This document shows positions 1 to 7,086 of a stretch of 8,578 nucleotides of DNA, piece after piece (the first letter of the stretch is position 1; each line of letters begins with the position of its first letter). The translations under genes and the position numbers were made by a program. Source of the DNA: an uncultured Clostridia bacterium (GTDB taxonomy: Bacteria; Bacillota; Clostridia; Christensenellales; Aristaeellaceae); contig CAMDVP010000129.1 in assembly GCA_945877525.1 (NCBI GenBank), positions 1 through 8,578 of the forward strand, in the 5' to 3' direction. Under the pieces are notes generated by a model. It did no database searches, had not been told where the DNA came from, and worked only from the letters and a program-made list of their open reading frames with translations.

Positions 1-374
1 CAGGCCAGCCACAGGACCGGGTTAAACCAGTGCAGGCCCAGGGCAAGGAAGAACTGCCCGTGAAGCTGGAGGCCCTGGCCAATGCCGATCTGACCGCCAT
101 GGTCACCGAGGAGGAGCAGTCCCGCCGCTTCAAGGAAATGAGCCGCCTCTACGGCCAGTCCTTTGACATGCCAGACCAGTTCACCCTTGTGCTGAACCGC
201 CGCAGCGCCACCATCCAGGCCCTGGCCCAGCGCGATCCGGAGGACGAAACCACCCTGATGCTCTGCCAGCAGGTGTACGATCTGGCCCGCATGGCCGCCC
301 AGCCCCTGGAAGCTGAAGAAATCACCGCCTTCCTGAACCGCAGCCAGAAGCTGCTGGGCATGCTGGCGAAGTAA
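1..374 (+). CDS. htpG: Chaperone protein HtpG (Hsp90 family), C-terminal fragment, 5' end outside the window
   Basis: The reading frame is open from base 3 at the window edge to the TAA at 372-374, giving about 123 residues. There is no need to start at the internal GTG at position 30, so this is the 3' end of a longer gene. The peptide matches the dimerisation domain of bacterial Hsp90. It has an AMVTEEEQSRRFKEM segment, then FTLVLNRRSATIQAL (family pattern LVLN...), then LCQQVYDLARMAAQPLEAEE (family pattern I-YDLA-L---PL). It ends within a few residues of LGMLAK, as family members do. HtpG is a cytosolic ATP-dependent chaperone; its ATPase and middle domains lie upstream and cannot be inspected. 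The gene converges on the minus-strand operon that ends at 550. The family call rests on recognised motifs rather than an alignment, but I know of no close alternative. Confidence 0.85.
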   Translation, partial: GQPQDRVKPVQAQGKEELPVKLEALANADLTAMVTEEEQSRRFKEMSRLYGQSFDMPDQFTLVLNRRSATIQALAQRDPEDETTLMLCQQVYDLARMAAQPLEAEEITAFLNRSQKLLGMLAK

Positions 375-414
375 CCCGCGATTGGCGTAAAAGCCAGCCA
401 CGCAAACGGCAAAC

Positions 415-459
415 AGGCAGCTATGGCCTGAAGGAAAACCTTCAGAACCATAGCTGCTT
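415..459 (+). terminator. Long two-part hairpin downstream of htpG, probable terminator
   Basis: GCAGCTATGG (417-426) pairs perfectly with CCATAGCTGC (448-457). A second stem, CTGAAGG/CCTTCAG around an AAAA loop, is nested inside. Flanking bases 415-416 can extend the stem by a pair and a wobble. The hairpin begins 40 bases after the htpG stop. Only three T residues follow (458-460), so as a factor-independent terminator it is imperfect. On the opposite strand a T-rich but interrupted stretch follows, so it could act in both directions. Confidence 0.5.
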
Positions 460-501
460 TAGCGTGTTGAAAAAAGACTGCAACCACTATTTGATACGCT
501 G

Positions 502-540
502 AGAGCGGATGCTTCCCCGGAATGAGGGAGCATCCGCTCT
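502..540. terminator. GC-rich inverted repeat in the convergent intergenic region, probable terminator
   Basis: AGAGCGGATGC (502-512) is perfectly complementary to GCATCCGCTCT (530-540). TCCC and GGGA extend the stem across a one-base bulge. It lies 10 bases past the stop of the minus-strand gene ending at 550, and it also faces transcription arriving from htpG. On the plus strand TTT overlaps the stem end (540-542); on the minus strand no U-run follows. Position and symmetry favour a terminator shared by the converging transcripts, but the missing U-tract makes this uncertain. Confidence 0.45.
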
Positions 541-549
541 TTGCTGCAT

Positions 550-1461
550 TCAGGTGACCGGTGCAAGGTCGTCCGCCGTACACCAGCGCACCCAGGTCTG
601 GACAAGAGTGCCGTCCGCGTCCAGGCGTTCCTCGGTGACAACGCAGTAACCGGGCTCCAGCATACCGCGCCGGTCGCTGACATAACAGGGCGCAATGGCG
701 GTAATGCACCCGGAGGTGGCATAGGGTACGGTTACCTCAAGCCCGTGCTCATCCAGCTCGCCCCGGGTGTCCACCAGATAGCTGCCTGCCGCCATGCCGT
801 TTTCGACCAGCCCCTCAAGCAGCTCCTGCCATGTGCGGGAGGGGACGAACGCGGGTTCCTCCCCGATGCACAGGGGAAGGCCCATGACAAGAGCCGAGGC
901 AGTCCGGCCATCGGGGGTGAGGCTTAGCACAGCCATGGAGGCTTCGCTGCAGGGCAGGTCGTCGGGATCGTTCAGGGGATAATAATCCATAACCGGCAGG
1001 CCGTGCAGGCTGTACAGGGCCGCGGCGGAAGAACTGCCGTCCAGGCCGGGGCAGGACACAAGCTGTGCAGGCTGCACTTCAAGGGCCCTCAGCAAAGCAT
1101 CCAGTGCTTCAGCGGCGGCATTGAGGGGCGTTTCATGGGTTAGCGCCCAGCCGATGGACAGGGACACGGCGGGGTCGTCCGCGGATGCGCTCAGCCCAAG
1201 GGCGGACAGCGCCATGGTCAGGTCGTCCTCCCGCAGGGACTGACGGCTGACCTGCATGCGCACCGCCTGTTCGGGGGTAAAGGGAGCGGGAAGATTGCAG
1301 TCGATGGACACTTCTCCGCCGGGAAGGGCAATGACGCCGCTGAGGCGGCCAGAGGTTTCCGTCACGCCGGACAGGTCGGTGGAAACGGGAGGCATGCCCT
1401 CCGCCAGGGCGGAAGCGGCGCACAGGCAAAGCGCCAGCAGCAGGATAAACAGCCTTCTCAT
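550..1461 (-). CDS. Secreted cysteine-rich protein of unknown function, last gene of an ECF sigma operon
   Basis: This 303-residue protein has a clear signal peptide: a basic MRR start, a hydrophobic core at residues 4-19, and an ALA motif giving a likely signal peptidase I cut after Ala20. No G/A/S-Cys lipobox is present, so it is probably released rather than lipidated. The mature chain has no further membrane segment. It carries eight cysteines (55, 137, 171, 198, 252, 259, 273, 294), enough for four disulfides. I do not recognise the family. The ATG at 1461 has a strong AAAGGAGGAA site on the minus strand (1477-1468, 8 bases before the start), which supports the chosen start. The gene lies 14 bases after the membrane-protein gene, so it should be co-transcribed with the sigma factor. 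That context suggests an effector or envelope-monitoring protein, which is inference. The reading frame is intact. Confidence 0.8.
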   Translation of the reverse strand: MRRLFILLLALCLCAASALAEGMPPVSTDLSGVTETSGRLSGVIALPGGEVSIDCNLPAPFTPEQAVRMQVSRQSLREDDLTMALSALGLSASADDPAVSLSIGWALTHETPLNAAAEALDALLRALEVQPAQLVSCPGLDGSSSAAALYSLHGLPVMDYYPLNDPDDLPCSEASMAVLSLTPDGRTASALVMGLPLCIGEEPAFVPSRTWQELLEGLVENGMAAGSYLVDTRGELDEHGLEVTVPYATSGCITAIAPCYVSDRRGMLEPGYCVVTEERLDADGTLVQTWVRWCTADDLAPVT

Positions 1462-1475
1462 AGATGATTCCTCCT

Positions 1476-2195
1476 TTACTTCATGGCTGGCAGGGTGACG
1501 GTGAGGGCGGCATGCTCGGTTTCTCCGGTTTGCAGATTGGTCGTTATCAGGCGGAGCACCACATCCCCGCCGTTTTGCAGCAGGGCTTCATCCGGGCGGC
1601 GGCACTGCACAAGCAGCGTTTCTCCCTCCTGATCCTGCGCCCAGTCGAAGCTGTCAAAGGGCATGCTGCCGGTGGGCAGACCCAGCTGCAACACCTCGCG
1701 GCCTGCCCGCCAGGCTTCCAGGGACAGCACTTCTCCGTTCCACCAGATCATGTCGAAGCGCTCGCCATCCCGGCCGACGTCCGTTTCCATGCACAGCACC
1801 TGCGCGTCGGATGCGGCGCGGACGTGCAGCGTCATGGAGAAAACACCGTCGCTGACACAGGCGTCCACGGCCTTGGCCAGGAGCAGGCGGCTGTCGCAGC
1901 GCTGCGCAAGGGGCTGCACCACGGCCTCCTCCCGGAGGGTCTGCGGCTGCGTGGTGCGATTTTCCAAAAAATAGCTGACGCCCTGCCAGCTGGCGGCAAG
2001 GGCGGCGCAGGCAGTCAGCACAAGGGCCAGCCCCAGCGCCAGCGAGGCGGAAAGGCGGTGCCTGGCGGGACGCTCTTTTGCCTGTGCCAGGTGAAGCACC
2101 TGCCCGTACAGTCCGGGGGTTTCCATGATGCCGGAAAGCCGGGCCTCCAGGGCGGGGCGGATATCCTTTCCCCGGACAACGTTCTGTTTCATCAT
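1476..2195 (-). CDS. Single-pass membrane protein, probable anti-sigma factor of the adjacent ECF sigma factor
   Basis: The 239-residue protein has a short basic cytoplasmic N-terminus (residues 1-47), one hydrophobic span (about 48-68) and an extracytoplasmic domain of about 170 residues. This is the standard topology of membrane anti-sigma factors and resembles DUF4179-type partners in Clostridia, although I cannot confirm that domain. No zinc-binding HxxxCxxC motif is visible at the N-terminus. The start overlaps the sigma gene stop by 4 bases (ATGA, 2195-2192), indicating translational coupling; AAGGAG at 2208-2203 is well placed. A second ATG follows immediately, so the start may be one codon later. 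The outer domain contains four cysteines (100, 113, 135, 198), unusual for an exported domain in this phylum. The role of sequestering the sigma factor and releasing it on an envelope signal is inferred from gene order and topology. Confidence 0.75.
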   Translation of the reverse strand: MMKQNVVRGKDIRPALEARLSGIMETPGLYGQVLHLAQAKERPARHRLSASLALGLALVLTACAALAASWQGVSYFLENRTTQPQTLREEAVVQPLAQRCDSRLLLAKAVDACVSDGVFSMTLHVRAASDAQVLCMETDVGRDGERFDMIWWNGEVLSLEAWRAGREVLQLGLPTGSMPFDSFDWAQDQEGETLLVQCRRPDEALLQNGGDVVLRLITTNLQTGETEHAALTVTLPAMK

Positions 2196-2698
2196 TCATC
2201 TTCTCCTTCCAGTGAAATGCGCAGGCGTTTGCGGGCGCTTTGCAGGCGGGACACCACCGTCTGCTGGGGAATTCCCAGGGCAGCGGCGGTTTCTCTGGTG
2301 GTCATGCCCTGATAGTAGTACAAAAGCACCACCTCCAGCAGGCGGCGGGGCAGCTGCATCACCAGCATGGAAAGCTCCCGCTGCTCGTCCGTGCAGGCGG
2401 CGGGCTCCGGCAGGCGCGAGGGATCCACACGCCTGTCGACGAAGCGGAACCATCCGCTGCGGCGCATGTCCTTGCAGACGTTGATGGCAATGCGCATCAG
2501 CCAGGTTTTTTCGCTGCTTTCGCTCCGAAAGCTGTTCAGCGCCCGGTACGCCCTGAGAAAGGTTTCCTGTGCCGCGTCCTCCGCCAGGGCGGCGTCCTGC
2601 AGAAAGGCGCAGCACATGCGTTTAACAGGCAGCTCATAGCGCTGCATCAGCTGGATCAGTTTTTGCTCGCGGCTGTCAGAGCTCTTGACAGCGTCCAT
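2192..2698 (-). CDS. RNA polymerase sigma factor, ECF subfamily (sigma-70 family)
   Basis: The product is 168 residues, normal for an ECF sigma factor. Region 2 spans roughly residues 14-80: DAALAEDAAQETFLRAYRAL binds core polymerase, and TWLMRIAINVCKDMRR reads the -10 element. Region 4 spans about 105-162, ending in the helix-turn-helix GMTTRETAAALGIPQQTVVSRL that reads the -35 element. The frame is open further upstream (to 2797), but the ATG at 2698 is preferred. It has an AAAGGAG site 8 bases away, and the extra 33 residues are low-complexity and unlike any sigma region. The gene heads an operon with a membrane protein (4-base overlap) and a secreted protein, so it probably controls an envelope response and its own operon. 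No convincing promoter of its own was found. The regulon cannot be told from the sequence. Confidence 0.93.
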   Translation of the reverse strand: MDAVKSSDSREQKLIQLMQRYELPVKRMCCAFLQDAALAEDAAQETFLRAYRALNSFRSESSEKTWLMRIAINVCKDMRRSGWFRFVDRRVDPSRLPEPAACTDEQRELSMLVMQLPRRLLEVVLLYYYQGMTTRETAAALGIPQQTVVSRLQSARKRLRISLEGEDE

Positions 2699-2706
2699 AG
2701 CATCAG

Positions 2707-2713
2707 CTCCTTT
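2707..2713 (-). promoter_or_regulatory. Ribosome binding site that fixes the ECF sigma start
   Basis: AAAGGAG on the minus strand lies 8 bases before the ATG at 2698. It decides between this start and the longer open frame reaching 2797, which would place this site inside the coding sequence. Confidence 0.75.
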
Positions 2714-2790
2714 CGCCTGATTAGACGCGAGCGCAGCCCCGTATGACCGAGAAGAATGAGAAGATACCGGCTCTGGTCTGCGCTGTATAC

Positions 2791-2804
2791 TGGACAAATG
2801 TTCG
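2791..2804 (+). promoter_or_regulatory. Candidate LexA/DinR operator overlapping the mrfA promoter
   Basis: TGGACAAATGTTCG compares with the Gram-positive LexA (DinR) box CGAACRNRYGTTCG. It matches 11 of the 13 defined positions: the right half-site GTTCG is perfect and the left half reads TGGAC instead of CGAAC. It starts at the -35 element and ends in the spacer, where a bound repressor would block polymerase. The downstream genes encode a DNA repair helicase-nuclease pair, which fits SOS control. The consensus is quoted from memory of Bacillus subtilis, and binding is not shown. Confidence 0.45.
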
Positions 2805-2819
2805 CCTTACGTCTATAAT
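2791..2819 (+). promoter_or_regulatory. Sigma-A type promoter of the mrfA operon
   Basis: A perfect TATAAT (2814-2819) is preceded, after exactly 17 bases, by TGGACA (2791-2796), one mismatch from TTGACA. Transcription should begin near 2826, giving a leader of about 23 bases before the ATG at 2849. It is the only near-consensus promoter I found in the divergent 2699-2848 region. Confidence 0.75.
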
Positions 2820-2848
2820 AGAGGCTATCACGGAAGGCGGTGCAAGGG

Positions 2849-5119
2849 ATGAATGTAGATCAGCTGGCCGATTCACTTCGCAGGGATCCGATGTTCATGG
2901 AAAACGTGGTGCGCTGGGAGGAACTGCCTGCCCGGCCGGCGCAGTATGCGCCTTTTCCCGAGGGGCTGGACCCGCGGCTTGTGCCGGTATTGCAGCGGCG
3001 GGGCGTGCATCAGCTGTATAGCCATCAGGCCCATGCCGTCCGGGAGGTGCTTGCCGGGCGCGACGTGGTGGTGGTGACCCCCACGGCCTCCGGCAAAACC
3101 ATGTGCTATAACCTGCCGGTGCTCTCCGCAATTCTGAACAATGAGGATGCCCGGGCGCTGTATCTGTTTCCCACCAAGGCGCTGTCCGCCGACCAGGTCA
3201 GCGAGTTGTATGAGTTGATTGAGGAAATGGGTGTGGACATCAAAACCTACACCTACGACGGCGATACCCCCGGCGCGGCCCGGCGAGCGGTGCGCCAGGC
3301 GGGGCATATTGTGGTGACCAACCCGGATATGCTCCATTCCGGCATTTTACCCCACCACACCAAGTGGGTCAAGCTGTTTGAAAACCTGAAGTATATCGTT
3401 ATCGACGAAATCCACACCTACCGCGGCGTGTTCGGCTCCAACCTGGCCAACGTGCTGCGCCGGCTGATGCGCCTGTGCGCGTTCTACGGCAGCCATCCGC
3501 AGTTCATCCTCTGCTCGGCCACCATTGCCAATCCGAAGGAACTGGCGGAAACCCTCACCGGCCGGGACGTGACCCTCATCGACGATAACGGCGCGCCCAT
3601 GGGCAGGAGACACTTTGTGTTCTACAACCCGCCGGTGATCAACCGCCAGCTGGGCATTCGCAAAGGCGTGATTCCCGAAACCCGTCAAATTGCGGGCATG
3701 CTGCTGAAAAACGGCATCCAGACCATCACCTTTGCCCGCTCCCGCCTGACGGTGGAGGTGCTGACGAAATACCTGAAGGATCTGATGCGCGATCCCCTGG
3801 GCAACGCGGGCCGTGTGCGGGGCTACCGGGGCGGATACCTGCCCACCCAGCGCAGGGAAATCGAGCGCGGGCTTCGTGCCGGGCAGATTGACGCGGTGGT
3901 GTCCACCAACGCCCTCGAACTGGGTATCGACATTGGCGCGCTGGACGCGTGCGTTTTGTGCGGATATCCCGGCACCATCGCCAGCGCGTGGCAGCAGGCG
4001 GGACGCGCCGGACGGCGCAAGGGTACCAGCATCGTGTTCTTCGTGGCGTCCTCGGCGGCCATCGACCAGTATATCGTCAGCCACCCGGACTACTTCCTGC
4101 GCCAGTCCCCGGAAAACGCGCTGCTCAACCCCGATAACCTTTACATCCTCCTCAGCCATTTCAAGTGCGCCGCCTATGAGCTGCCCTTTGAGGATGGCGA
4201 CGGCTTCGGCAATGCTCCCGCCCCGGAGGAACTGCTGGGCTTCCTGGAGGAGGAGAACATCCTGCGCCATGTGGACGGGCGCTACCACTGGATGGCGGAG
4301 GATTTCCCGGCCAGCGAGATCTCCCTGCGCTCGGCCGCCAGCGAAAACTTCGTCATTATCGACATCACCGACCCGGCCCATCACCGGGTGATCGGCGAAA
4401 TGGACCGCTACACCGTGCCCATGCTGCTGCACGAAAATGCCATCTACATGCACGAGGGCCAGCAGTATCAGGTGGAAAAGCTGGATTTCGACGCATGCAA
4501 GGCATTTATCCGCCAGGTGGACACCGGCTACTATACCGACGCCAACCTGAACGTAAGCCTGAGTCTGCTGGATGTGGAAAAGTCCGAGGACACGCCCGAG
4601 GGCGGCTCCTGCGCCCTGGGCGAGGTGAAGGTGACCACCCTGGTGACCATGTTCAAGAAGATCCGCTTCGACACCCACGAAACCCTGGGCTTCGGCCATG
4701 TGCGCCTGCCGGAAACCGACATGCACACCACCGCCATGTGGTGGACGCTGCCGGACAGCCTCTGCGCCCGCTTTGAGAGCGACACGCTGAAAAACGGCAT
4801 GCTGGCCATCACGAATCTGCTGCGCATCGTGGCCCCGCTGTACCTGATGTGCGCGCCCCAGGACGTGGCGGTGCTCTATCAGGTGAAAAGCCCCATCACC
4901 GACCGACCCACCGTGATTCTCTACGATAACTGTCCCGGCGGCGTGGGCCTGGCCCACAAGGCCTACGGCATGCAGAAGCTGCTGCTGGAAAAGGCGCTGC
5001 AGATCGTGACGGACTGCGCCTGCACCCAGGGCTGCCCCTCCTGCGCGGGGCCGGTGGGGGAGATTGGTACGGACGGCAAGCAGACGGCCATGACCCTTTT
5101 GAAGGAGCTGATCCGATGA
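2849..5119 (+). CDS. mrfA: DEAH-box ATP-dependent DNA helicase MrfA (YprA family)
   Basis: The product is a 756-residue superfamily 2 helicase, close to the roughly 750 residues of Bacillus subtilis MrfA. Visible motifs are LYSHQ (56-60), Walker A TPTASGKT (77-84), DEIH (186-189), SAT (223-225), motif V TNALELGIDIG (353-363) and motif VI QQAGRAGR (382-389). The C-terminal DUF1998-like domain carries four cysteines, C723, C725, C729 and C732 (CxC-x3-CxxC), a conserved mark of this family that probably binds metal. In B. subtilis MrfA works with the nuclease MrfB to repair mitomycin C damage independently of UvrABC. The ATG at 2849 is preferred over the in-frame GTG at 2840, because GGAAGGCGG sits too close to the GTG but at a normal distance from the ATG. 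The stop overlaps the next gene by ATGA. No motif is missing. Confidence 0.93.
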   Translation: MNVDQLADSLRRDPMFMENVVRWEELPARPAQYAPFPEGLDPRLVPVLQRRGVHQLYSHQAHAVREVLAGRDVVVVTPTASGKTMCYNLPVLSAILNNEDARALYLFPTKALSADQVSELYELIEEMGVDIKTYTYDGDTPGAARRAVRQAGHIVVTNPDMLHSGILPHHTKWVKLFENLKYIVIDEIHTYRGVFGSNLANVLRRLMRLCAFYGSHPQFILCSATIANPKELAETLTGRDVTLIDDNGAPMGRRHFVFYNPPVINRQLGIRKGVIPETRQIAGMLLKNGIQTITFARSRLTVEVLTKYLKDLMRDPLGNAGRVRGYRGGYLPTQRREIERGLRAGQIDAVVSTNALELGIDIGALDACVLCGYPGTIASAWQQAGRAGRRKGTSIVFFVASSAAIDQYIVSHPDYFLRQSPENALLNPDNLYILLSHFKCAAYELPFEDGDGFGNAPAPEELLGFLEEENILRHVDGRYHWMAEDFPASEISLRSAASENFVIIDITDPAHHRVIGEMDRYTVPMLLHENAIYMHEGQQYQVEKLDFDACKAFIRQVDTGYYTDANLNVSLSLLDVEKSEDTPEGGSCALGEVKVTTLVTMFKKIRFDTHETLGFGHVRLPETDMHTTAMWWTLPDSLCARFESDTLKNGMLAITNLLRIVAPLYLMCAPQDVAVLYQVKSPITDRPTVILYDNCPGGVGLAHKAYGMQKLLLEKALQIVTDCACTQGCPSCAGPVGEIGTDGKQTAMTLLKELIR

Positions 5120-6255
5120 ACCTGCGGGACAAGCTGCGGGCGGTGGATGGCGGCAGCAAAAGGCATCAGCAGCCCCAGCGGCAATACACCTCCTGCTGGC
5201 AGCGCCGTGAGACGCGGCCCATGGAGGATTTTCCCCGGGTCCTGGAGGTGCGGGGGGAAACGGTGATGCTCATGCAGGGGGAGGAAATGCCGGAGGATTT
5301 CGATCCCCGGCGCATCCTGTACCTGGACACGGAAACTACCGGCTTTGCCGGAGCAGGCACGGTGGCGTTTCTGGTGGGGGTGGGCTCCTTTGCGGAGGAT
5401 GGGTTTACCGTTCGGCAGTACCTCATGCGGGATTATCCGGAAGAGCGCTTCCTGCTGCGGGCTCTGGAGGAAGAACTGGCGCAGTTCGACGTGATATGCT
5501 CCTTCAACGGGCGCAGCTTCGACGTGCCACTTCTGCGCGACCGCTTCCTGATGAATCGCATGAATCCCGACTGTCTGGACAAGCCCCATATCGACCTGCT
5601 TCACATGGCGAGGCGGGTTTGGAAGCTGCGGCTGAAGCAGTGCAGCCTGGGCAGGCTGGAGGAAGCGGTGCTGGGCATTGCCCGGGAGGGGGACATTCCC
5701 GGCGCGCAGGTGCCTCAGCGGTTCTTCGACTATCTCAAAACGGGGCAGTTTGATCTATTGCGGGACGTGATCGACCACAACGCCCAGGACATCGCCAGCC
5801 TGTGCGTGCTGCTCTCGCGCATGGCGCGGATGTACGAGCATCCGGAGGAAGCGCTGCACACGGAGGATGTGTATGCCATGGGCGTGGCGCTGGACCGCAT
5901 GCGCCACCCGGAGGAGGCTCGGCGGTGCTACCGGCTGGCCATGGGGGGCTCGCTGCGGACGCAGAGCCAGCTGCGCCTGGCGGTGAGCTATCGCAGGGGC
6001 GGCGACAGGAGACAGGCCAAGGAAATCTGGCAGGCCATGGCCATGCGCCGGGAGGGCGGCGCAACCCCCTACATCGAGCTGGCCAAGCACTATGAGCATG
6101 TGGAGAAAGACATTCCCGCTGCCCTGGAAATGACCCGGCGGGCCATGATGCTGCTTTCCGAGCCCACGCTTTTTGATTCCACCGCTGTACAAGAAGAAAG
6201 AAATGCGGTACAATACCGTTATGACCGCCTGAAAAGCAGGCTGAAGGAGCAGTGA
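5116..6255 (+). CDS. mrfB: DEDD-family exonuclease MrfB (YprB) with TPR-like C-terminal region
   Basis: This 379-residue protein has an RNase H-like (DnaQ-type) exonuclease fold. Metal-binding acids are visible as LDTETTGF (D71, E73), FNGRSFDVPLL (D136) and DHNAQDI (H221, D225). About 65 residues precede the fold, beginning MNLRDKL, like B. subtilis YprB. Residues from about 250 to 379 form helical repeats resembling tetratricopeptides (for example EEALHTEDVYAMGVALDRM and EEARRCYRLAMG), probably a protein-interaction tail. In B. subtilis MrfB is the metal-dependent nuclease partner of the MrfA helicase in mitomycin C repair. Here the ATG overlaps the mrfA stop by 4 bases (ATGA, 5116-5119), so the two are translationally coupled. 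All catalytic residues are present. The identification rests on both sequence motifs and gene order. Confidence 0.9.
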   Translation: MNLRDKLRAVDGGSKRHQQPQRQYTSCWQRRETRPMEDFPRVLEVRGETVMLMQGEEMPEDFDPRRILYLDTETTGFAGAGTVAFLVGVGSFAEDGFTVRQYLMRDYPEERFLLRALEEELAQFDVICSFNGRSFDVPLLRDRFLMNRMNPDCLDKPHIDLLHMARRVWKLRLKQCSLGRLEEAVLGIAREGDIPGAQVPQRFFDYLKTGQFDLLRDVIDHNAQDIASLCVLLSRMARMYEHPEEALHTEDVYAMGVALDRMRHPEEARRCYRLAMGGSLRTQSQLRLAVSYRRGGDRRQAKEIWQAMAMRREGGATPYIELAKHYEHVEKDIPAALEMTRRAMMLLSEPTLFDSTAVQEERNAVQYRYDRLKSRLKEQ

Positions 6256-7077
6256 TTGAAAATGGGTTTCATGGCAACAATGAAGGCGCAGAAGGCTTAT
6301 GCCCTGCATGGCAAGGGCGACCTGGAGGGCGCGAAGAAGCTGTATCAGGAGGCAGTGGACAAGGGGCTGGACAATCCCCGGTTTCTTCTGTCCTATGCGG
6401 TGCTGCTCATCCGCGGGGGCGAGTTTCAGAAGGGCAAGGATCTGCTGGTCAAGGCGCAAAAGGCTCCCGGCATCACCGCTGAGCAGAAGGTGCAGGTGTT
6501 TGCGGATTATGCCGTTTGCTGCTACAAGCTGGGCGACCTGAACCGCGGCATCGACCTGATGGAAAAGCAGCACCGGCATCAGGCCAGCGGGCTGGTTTAT
6601 CAGACGCTGGGATGCCTGTATGTGGAAAAATATGTGCCGGAGAATAGGCCTGTGGCTGCCGCGCAGACGGCGGAAACGGAAGAAACCGCTGCCGGGGACG
6701 AGCAGCAGCCCGCCGCTCTTACCCAGGAGCAGCTGGATGTCCAGTGGCAGGAGGGCATTGAGAAGGCCCTTGCCTTCCTGAAGGAGGCTGTGGAGTATGA
6801 CGAGGAGGACTCCATCTGTCTGGACAACCTGGGGCAGTTCTACTACCGGGTGCTGGGGGATAAGGAAGCGGCCAGGGAATGGTTTGACAAGGCCATTGCG
6901 GAAAAGGAAAACCAGATCGATACGCTATGGTTCCTCAGCCGCTACGACCTTGAGAAGGGCGACCGGGATATGGCCGTTGCCCGGCTGGAAAAGGCGCTGG
7001 AGGGCCGCTTCTCGCCCATGAACTACTGCACCAAGGCCATGGCCGAGGAGGAACTGGCCCGGCTGAAAAAATCATGA
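6256..7077 (+). CDS. Tetratricopeptide (TPR) repeat protein in the mrfAB operon
   Basis: The 273-residue protein lacks a signal peptide or membrane span and should be cytosolic. TPR-like helical pairs appear at about 11-43 (AYALHGKGDLEGAKKLYQEA), 44-76, 79-110, 168-215 (LDNLGQFYYRVLGDKEAAREW) and 221-250. Between them, about residues 128-160, is an Ala/Glu/Gln/Thr-rich acidic linker that splits the repeats into two blocks. No enzymatic motif is seen, so it is probably a scaffold or adaptor. It follows the mrfB stop with no gap and should be co-transcribed. The start is uncertain: AAGGAG (6244-6249) is 6 bases before a TTG at 6256 but 12 before an ATG at 6262. The TTG fits the spacing and the ATG fits codon preference. 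Its presence beside mrfAB suggests a link to that repair pathway, which is inference. Confidence 0.8.
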   Translation: MKMGFMATMKAQKAYALHGKGDLEGAKKLYQEAVDKGLDNPRFLLSYAVLLIRGGEFQKGKDLLVKAQKAPGITAEQKVQVFADYAVCCYKLGDLNRGIDLMEKQHRHQASGLVYQTLGCLYVEKYVPENRPVAAAQTAETEETAAGDEQQPAALTQEQLDVQWQEGIEKALAFLKEAVEYDEEDSICLDNLGQFYYRVLGDKEAAREWFDKAIAEKENQIDTLWFLSRYDLEKGDRDMAVARLEKALEGRFSPMNYCTKAMAEEELARLKKS

Positions 7078-7086
7078 AGGTAAAGG

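Noticed and set aside
2007..2018. LTAC in the anti-sigma membrane span as a lipoprotein lipobox (Cys63)
   Set aside because: It is preceded by a 47-residue charged segment and the helix continues past it, so it is better read as part of a membrane anchor than as a lipoprotein signal.
1464..2312. A 282-codon plus-strand open frame opposite the anti-sigma and sigma genes
   Set aside because: The minus strand encodes a recognisable ECF factor and a membrane protein with strong ribosome binding sites and coupling; the plus-strand product has no domain and a composition typical of antisense frames.
2722..2749. CGTCTA on the minus strand (2727-2722) as an ECF -10 element for the first sigma operon
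   Set aside because: At 16-17 bases upstream the sequence reads CGGTCA, with no AAC motif, so half the promoter is missing.
2699..2797. A 33-residue N-terminal extension of the first ECF sigma factor
   Set aside because: It would bury the AAAGGAG site at 2707-2713, and the added residues do not resemble any sigma region.
2810..2815. CGTCTA on the plus strand as an ECF -10 element for mrfA
   Set aside because: No AAC motif lies 16-17 bases upstream, and the same bases belong to a much better sigma-A promoter with TATAAT.
3347..4957. A 536-codon open frame on the minus strand opposite mrfA
   Set aside because: It is antisense to a gene with complete helicase motifs, its product is low-complexity and rich in His, Gln, Val and Gly, and long antisense frames are expected in GC-rich coding DNA.
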